Below are positions 57,854 to 64,000 of a stretch of 64,000 bases of DNA, piece by piece. The notes under the pieces were generated by a model. It was not told the DNA's origin. It made no database searches and worked only from the letters and a program-made list of their open reading frames with translations. The stretch comes from Sipunculus nudus (lineage: Eukaryota > Annelida > Sipuncula > Golfingiida > Sipunculidae): positions 79,406,124 through 79,470,123 of the forward strand of contig CM049308.1 of assembly GCA_026874595.1 (NCBI GenBank), in the 5' to 3' direction. Each line of letters opens with the position of its first letter. Position 1 is the first letter of the stretch. The translations under genes and the position numbers were made by a program.

Positions 57854-59860
57854 AAGGCCCAGATTGCGATCTGGACAGATCTTAGATCTGTCCAGCCCAA
57901 ATTGCGATCGCAGTTCAGGCTGGCCCAAACTGCGATCGCAATCCAGGCTGGCCAGATCTTAGATCTGTCCAGCCTATATTGCGATCGCAGTTTAGTCCGG
58001 CCCAGATTGCGATTTTGTCTTTTTTGCTTCAGGATCGCAATCTGGACTGGACAGATCTAAGATCTGTCCAGTCAAGATTGCGATCCTAAACTTGACCAGC
58101 CCATATTGCGATCCATGCGATCCAAGTGTTTCAGCTTGTTAATTTATAGTTATTTTAAAATTTAAAAAAAGTAAAATATTTCAAAATTTTAAAATTTTAC
58201 TCAGACAAGTTCTGATTAAATATGTCAATATGTTTTACTAATAATATTAAGACTCGTGGCTGTATCAGCTGTCACAAGACTATGTAAACAATCAAAATCT
58301 GTATTGCTGGTTCCTCAATTTATGTTAATAAAATTAAACTTGCCCATCTCTAGTTTTCTCCTTGTACAATTTATAGGGTGTTCTTATGCTTGAGTTATTT
58401 TTTATTCTTATAATGGTTTCATAGCTGAGATTTCTTTTAAATTTTTTTTACATTTTTTTTAATAAAAATATTTAAATATGATAAAAAATCAGATCTTAGA
58501 CAAGTTCTCTTTATGATTTCTGTAATGTTGATAATTGTCATAAGACTTTTGCTATGTCTAGTGCTTAGATTGATGTGAAAGTAGTCCAAAGTGAATATAA
58601 TAGTTTTATGTTTAAATATAAATTAAAGCCATAAAACCAGGTGCTTATGATCATTATGATCATACTTATGATCAATTTGTGAAATTTGTAAATTCTGGAT
58701 TCTCAAGAACTTTGTTTGTGCTGTAACTGAATAAATACCAGACATGATTAGAATACTTTGCAAATATATTTGAATGCGTATATGAATATATTTACTCCAT
58801 AATTTCATGCATAAAAATAGGAATACAGGTATTAATGGAAGTATTTGAATACAGATGCAAATACTTTCAAAATGTAATCATGAATGTATTCATGAATATA
58901 TTCTATAATATTATTTTAATAATCATCTATTTCAAATATATTATTAAAAGATCTTTTCATATGATGCTGTTATTATTTTTAATTTAAATTATATTTGACA
59001 CAATATTTGTTATTAATTTATAATAAATAGTAATTATATTTAAGTTTTATTCTTGGGTAGGAATAACCAGTAATTATTAAATAAAAGTTCTCATTTGTAA
59101 AAATCAGAATTACCATGACTGATAATGGACAGGTTTTTTTTTTCAAATAATTCTACTGCAATGTAGATAAAGTTATATGGCCAAGTCCAAAGCTATGAGA
59201 AAACAGCACACCATTTCCAGCTGTATATAAAATAAATGACATCAATCCTCTTCCCTGTCTCCAAGGATATTATCATAATCTTACATAACTTGAGTTAAAC
59301 ACCATCAGCTCATAATGCAGCTTATATTACCACACAAAACCTGCACTTGCCTACCTCCTCTTCCAAATCATATTTTGTGAGCATATAAAACCCATGGGTT
59401 CCTTGTTACCTTTTTTCAACAACCATGCAATACTAAATGAGTTGGTGAAACATCCCATGTTTCACTCCTGTGATATGAAGGAGTGAAAATTGCCTTTCTG
59501 TATTATAATTGTATTTATCATGGGAAAATGGTACAATGCAATACCAAATGAGTTGGTAAAACAACCAATGTTTCACTCCTGTGATCGTAAAAGCATGGAT
59601 CGCAATATGGGCTGGTCAAGTTTAGGATCGCAATCTCGGCTGGACTGATCTTAGATCTGTCCAGACCAGATTGCAATCCTGAAGCAAGAAAGACAGGATC
59701 GCAGTCTGGGCCGGACTAAACTGCGATCGCAATCTAGGCTGGACGGATTTAAGATCTGGCCAGCCTGGATTGCGATCGCAGTTTGGGCTGGCCTGAACTG
59801 CGATCGCAATTTGGGCTGGACAGATCTAAGATCTGTCCAGATCGCGATCTGGGCCTTGAC
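57851..59860. mobile_element. TIR element built of GCGATCGC/AGATCT palindromes, complete copy
   Basis: The 268-bp terminal inverted repeats (57851-58118 and 59593-59860) start GTCAAGGCCCAGAT and are nearly identical to each other. Each is an array of palindromes: TTGCGATCGCA, CAGATCTTAGATCTG and GGCC-centred blocks. Both outer ends sit in (TA)n. The 1.47-kb interior is AT-rich; 58550-59410 is an inverted copy of the first part of family A (42030-42720), including the ATAAAACCCATGGGTT head remnant. There is no transposase. Frames in the arms come from the palindromes. Confidence 0.8.
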
Positions 59861-59880
59861 ATATATATATATATATATAT
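59861..59880. repeat. (AT)10 between two TIR elements
   Basis: A pure 20-base AT run separating the inward end of one copy from the outward end of the next. The two arms around it form a near-perfect inverted repeat of over 240 bp with only this loop. Confidence 0.95.
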
Positions 59881-61581
59881 GTCAAGGCCCAGATTGCGAT
59901 CTGGACGGATCTTAGATCTGTCCAGCCAAAATTGCGATCGCAGTTCAGGCCAGCCCAAACTGCGATCGCAATCCAGGCTGGCCAGATCTTAAATCCGTCC
60001 AGCCTATATTGCGATCGCAGTTTAGTCCGGCCCAGATTGCGATCTTGTCTTTCTTGCTTCAGGATCGCAATCTAAGATCTGTCCAGTCAAGATTGTGATC
60101 CTAAACTTGACCAGCCCATATTGCGATCCAAGCGATCCAAGTGTTTCAGCTTGTTAATTTATAGTTATTTTAAAATTTAAAAAGAGTAAAATATGTCAAA
60201 ATTTTAAAATTTTACTCAGAGTACTGATTAAATATGTCAATATGTTTCACTAATAATATTAAGACTCGTGGCTGTATCAGCTGTCACAAGACTATGTAAA
60301 TAATCAAAATCTGTATTGCTGGTTCCTCAATTTATGTTAATAAAATTAAACTTGCCCTTTTCTAGTTTTCTCCTTGTACAATTTATAGGGTGTTCTTATG
60401 CTTGAGTTATTTTTTATTCTTATAATGGTTTCATAGCTGAGATTTCTTCTAAATTTTTTTTACATTTTTTTAAATAAAAATATTTAAATATGATAAAAAA
60501 TCATACCTTAGACAAGTTCTCGTTATGATTTCTGTAATGTTGATAATTGTCATAAGACTTTTGCTATGTCTAGTGCTTAGATTGATGTGAAAGTAGTCCA
60601 AAGTGAATACAATAGTTTTTATTCAAATATAAATTAAAGCCATAAAACCAGGTACTTATGATCATTATGATCATACTTATGATCAATTTGTGAAATTTGT
60701 AAATTCTGGATTCTCAAGAACTCTGTTTTGCTGAAACTGAATAAATACCAGACATGATAAGAATACTTTGCAAATATATTTGAATGCGAATATGAATATA
60801 TGTACTCCATAATTTCATGCATAAAAATAGGAATACAGGTATAAATGAAAGTATTTGAATACAAATGCAAATACTTTCAAAATGTAATCATGAATGTATT
60901 CATGAATATATTCTATAATATTATTTTAATAATCATTTATTTCAATTATATTATTAAAAGATCTTTTCATATGATGCTGTTCTTATTTTTAATTTAAATT
61001 ATATTTGACACAATATTTGTTATTAATTTATAATAAATAGTTATATTATTTAAGTTTTATTCTTGGGTAGGAATAACCAGTAATTATTAAATAAAAGTTC
61101 TCATTTGTAAAAATCAGAATTACCATGACTGATAATGGACAGGTTTTTTTTTTCAAATAATTCTACTGCAGTGTAGATAAAGTTATATGGCCAAGTCAAA
61201 CCTATGTGAAAACAGCACACCATTCCAACTGTATATAATATAAATGACATCAATCCTCTTCCCTGTCTCCAAGGATATTATCATAATCTTACATAACTTG
61301 AGTCAAACACCATCAGCTCATAATGCAGCTTATATTACCACACAAAACCTGCACTTGCCTACCTCCCCTTTCAAATCATATTTTGTGAGCATATAAAACC
61401 CATGGTTTCCTTGTTACCTTTTTTCAACAACCATGCAATACTAAATGAGTTGGTGAAACATCCCATGTTTCACTCCTGTGATATGAAGGAGTGAAAATTG
61501 CCTTTCTGTATTATAATTGTATTTATTATGGGAAAATGGTACAATGCAATACCAAATGAGTTGGTAAAACAACCAATGTTT
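59881..61581. mobile_element. GATC-palindrome TIR element, second copy, right end missing
   Basis: The left arm 59881-60131 and interior 60132-61581 repeat 57851-59580 with few differences (a small deletion in the arm near 60070 and scattered substitutions). Similarity stops at ACCAATGTTTCA, where family C text begins, so the right arm was lost or replaced. A conserved tract near 61445-61500 (GTTTCACTCCTGTGATATGA) is shared with 59460. Confidence 0.8.
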
Positions 61582-62608
61582 CATATAAGTCAGGTTTGAA
61601 ATCTATATATTAATCCAAGCTTGAATTATCATCTCAGGAACTAATTTTTGGACAGATGGCTCCTGTGACCTTCACCTTTGACCTTGTGACCTCACAATTG
61701 ACAGGCGTCTTCCTCTATTGGCAGGGGAACTGTATGTGCAAGATGAAATGTCTGAGATGAAATGTTTGGCTGAAAATGCATCCACAATCTTTTTAAAGAT
61801 GTGTCCTGTGACCTTGACCTTTGACCTCATGACACCAAAATCAATTCAAGTCTTGCTTTTTCAATGGGACATATATAAGTCAAGTTTGAAATCTATACAT
61901 CAATAAAAGCAGGAATTATCATCCAGAAACTAATTTTTTTACAGATGGCTCCTGTGGCCTTGACCTTTGACCTTGTGACCCCAAAATTGATATGGATCAT
62001 CCACTATTGGCAAGTGAGCTATATATTCAAGATGGAAGACCTGAGATGAAAGTTTGGCTTAAAATGCATCCACAGTATCTTTTAAGATGCAAGTCCAGTG
62101 ACCTTGACCATGACCCAAATGTAAATAGACCTCATCCCATAACCCATCTCTCTACATGTGCATAATATGAAAGAAATCTGTCCATTAGTTTTTGACTTAT
62201 AATGCTTACAGTACTGTCAAGTGGCAATTAGGGGGTATTAAAAGGCGTAAAAACAAGAAAAGGATAATAGGTGGCGCCACCAGTTTCCGGTATATCACAA
62301 GGCTATCCAAGATCTTTGGTCACCTTGATTTTTGGACCAGTCCATGCAAGCTTACTTAAGATACTTAAGAATTTGTGTTATTTTCAGCAAAAATGGACCT
62401 ATTCAAGGTCAAGGTCACTCTCCTAGCATAGGTCATGACCCCATTTTAAATAGGCTTCGTCCCCTTACCTATATCTATACAAATGTAAAGTTTGAAAAAA
62501 ATCAGTGAAATTTTTTTTAGTTATCCTGCTCACAAGGTTTTTCTGCGGCGGCAGCGGCGGGACCGTCGTGAAACCATAGTATCCCGACTTTGTCTGGGGA
62601 TACAATTA
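61582..62608 (+). mobile_element. Family C (HINE-like), long copy with tandem nuclear-receptor-like modules
   Basis: The head is missing, cut at the junction with the truncated TIR element. Tandem modules of about 140-280 bp start TATAAGTCA-GTTTGAAATC and carry TGACCTTGACCTTTGACCT (61809-61827), TGACCTTTGACC (61961-61972), ACCTTGACCATGACC (62100-62114) and CAAGGTCAAGGTCA (62404-62417). One TAGGTGGCGCCACC palindrome (about 62268-62281) links it to family B. The tail is GCGGCGGCAGCGGCGGGACC, then the hairpin GTATCCC...GGGATAC (62579-62603) and CAATTA, much like the B tail. No protein is encoded. Confidence 0.68.
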
Positions 62609-62999
62609 TAACCAGCTAAAACAAATATGGCTACTCATGCAGGACACATCGTATCTACCAGATCATTGTGAAGAGAAAAACTGTTGTGAAACATAAACTG
62701 GAGATTCATTGTAAAATTCTTAACTGCCATATTAGGTTTTCACTTCCATATGTTGTTTTCTAAGAAATTATGGGAAAATATAAACTTTTTAGAAAATTAT
62801 CTACAAATAAACAGGTGGACAGCAGATGGTGAAATGAACTTTAGTGAAAACTGTTGCAAGCTCTGTTTGAAGTGAAAACTCAAGAATACACACAACAAAC
62901 CTATAAAGCCAGCTATTCACCTGCTTTATCATAGGAATTTATGTATTTTCTGGCTTACTCTGGATACGTTTTGATGAACTCTAGGTGATTCCTGTTAAA
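62609..62999. other. Non-coding
   Basis: AT-rich, with no feature recognised. Confidence 0.45.
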
Positions 63000-64000
63000 A
63001 ACAAGGGATCAATGGGTCAAGGCGCTCAGCTGTTACATATGATAAAAAAATATGATTTAGAAATGAGGCACATGCTTGTTTTGTGTGGAAATAAATATAA
63101 GCTGTATTATGAGTTGTGGGTGTTTAGCTTATGTATGATTTTGATAGTACCTTTGAAGACAGGGAAGAGGATTGATTTCGTTTATTTTATTAACAAATGA
63201 AGTGCTATTGTCACACAGATTTTGACTTGGCCATATATAAGCAGAACATATAATATAAGAGATTAACTATTTAATAAAAAATTATAAATTGTCCCAAATA
63301 TAATTTTTATTAAAAATAATAAGAGAATCGTATGATTTTTTCAAATAAAATACAACTGAAATGATTATTTAAATAATATCGAAGAATATATTCATGAATG
63401 GTTTCATTAATACAATTTGAAAGTATTTGCACTGGTATTCATATACTTTCATTTTTACCTGAATTCCCATTCTTATGCAAACAATTTTATAATGGAGTAC
63501 ATATTCATATTCGTCTTCAAATACATTTGCAAAGTATTCGCACCATGTCTGGTATTTATTCAGTTTTAACCAAACAATGATGATGAGAATCCAGAATATA
63601 CAAAATTCACACATTTAAATAATGATCATAAGTACCTGGTTTTATGGCTTTTATTCATATTAAAAAAAAATAAATGTAATATATTCATTTTGGACTAATT
63701 TCACATCAATGTACACACTAGACACAGCAGGAATCTATATTAATATTATCAACTGCATCTTAGTCTATCATTAATTTCCTTCATATGATCCCTAATGATT
63801 AGTAATGAAAAATATGATTTATATTTTTATCATTAAAATTGAACTGAAAAATACCATAGGTAACTGCATGGTGTTATTGAGAATACGTGACATTCTATCA
63901 ATCGATACAAGATTCTTATATCATCAGTAACTGCAAGTTAATTTCCAGTTATTATCAACTAACAAATTCCTTTCCCATTTTTCTTTAATTTGTTATTAAA
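63000..64000 (+). mobile_element. Family A, 5' part, running off the window
   Basis: The head ACAAGGGATCAATGGGTCAA with subterminal GCTCAGCTGT is followed by about 1 kb closely matching 42010-43010 (for example GAAATGAGGCACATGCT, TTTGACTTGGCCATAT, CTGGTTTTATGGCTTTTATT). It continues beyond position 64000, so its tail is not seen. Confidence 0.75.

Noticed and set aside
57630-59992. Frames with SGQILDLSSPNCDRSSGW-type peptides in both orientations
   Set aside because: Translations of the GATC-palindrome arms; the same peptide reads on both strands because the DNA is palindromic.

Overview
This window is AT-rich, intron-and-repeat-dominated animal DNA. It contains no prokaryotic gene organisation, no long open reading frame, and no complete protein-coding gene. 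The repeat content points to a mollusc, most likely a bivalve or gastropod. The main reasons are dispersed elements with an (ACGG)n tract just before a terminal palindrome, core tandem repeats carrying the palindrome TGGCGCCA (the architecture described for bivalve 'pearl' and Helentron-associated HINE elements), and units carrying TGACCTTGACCTTTGACC. The organism call is inference from repeat style only.

Coding sequence is scarce and exists only as exon-sized pieces. On the + strand, candidate exons at 6142-6273, 8359-8469, 8589-8683 and 10112-10189 have splice sites, and the last three keep phase with each other, so a real gene probably runs left to right through 6-10 kb. On the - strand, a 159-nt exon-like block lies at 2620-2778 against a 34-bp minisatellite. 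A probable last exon is at 54051-54197 (+). Weaker coding-like stretches lie at 3255-3345, 15726-15953 and 27451-27829. A CpG-richer block at 27.8-28.8 kb may be a promoter region and contains a 5S rRNA-derived fragment.

Everything else is mostly mobile DNA. Four families (called A-D here) look like non-autonomous Helentron-type elements. Family A begins AACAAGGGACC-ATGGGTC and ends in (ACGG)n plus a 29-bp palindrome; it occurs at 1-645, 18464-19315, 38817-40738, 42001-44610, 50500-53690 and 63000-64000. Family B has a GTAGTCG hairpin, a TTGTATCCGCC subterminal inverted repeat and about 140/280-bp core repeats, at 3931-5750 and 40748-41754. Family C carries nuclear-receptor-like half-site clusters, at 17561-17968 and 61582-62608. 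Family D is at 16950-17330 and 54752-55290.

There are also DNA transposons with visible target duplications: hAT-type MITEs at 3346-3809 and 48527-48910, and a TTAA-flanked element at 23844-25189 nested in an older repeat. Two elements with long terminal inverted repeats built almost wholly of small palindromes sit in (TA)n tracts (29519-30497; 57851-59860, followed by a truncated second copy at 59881-61581). tRNA-derived SINEs, a minisatellite (1.9-2.65 kb), a higher-order satellite of period 264 (55.9-57.0 kb), and many microsatellites and G/C runs complete the window.

The most interesting signals are: the shared end structure of families A-D; the (TA)n-seeking palindrome-TIR elements, one of which carries an inverted piece of family A; the repeat-borne nuclear-receptor sites; and a minisatellite that repeats a consensus splice donor beside an exon.
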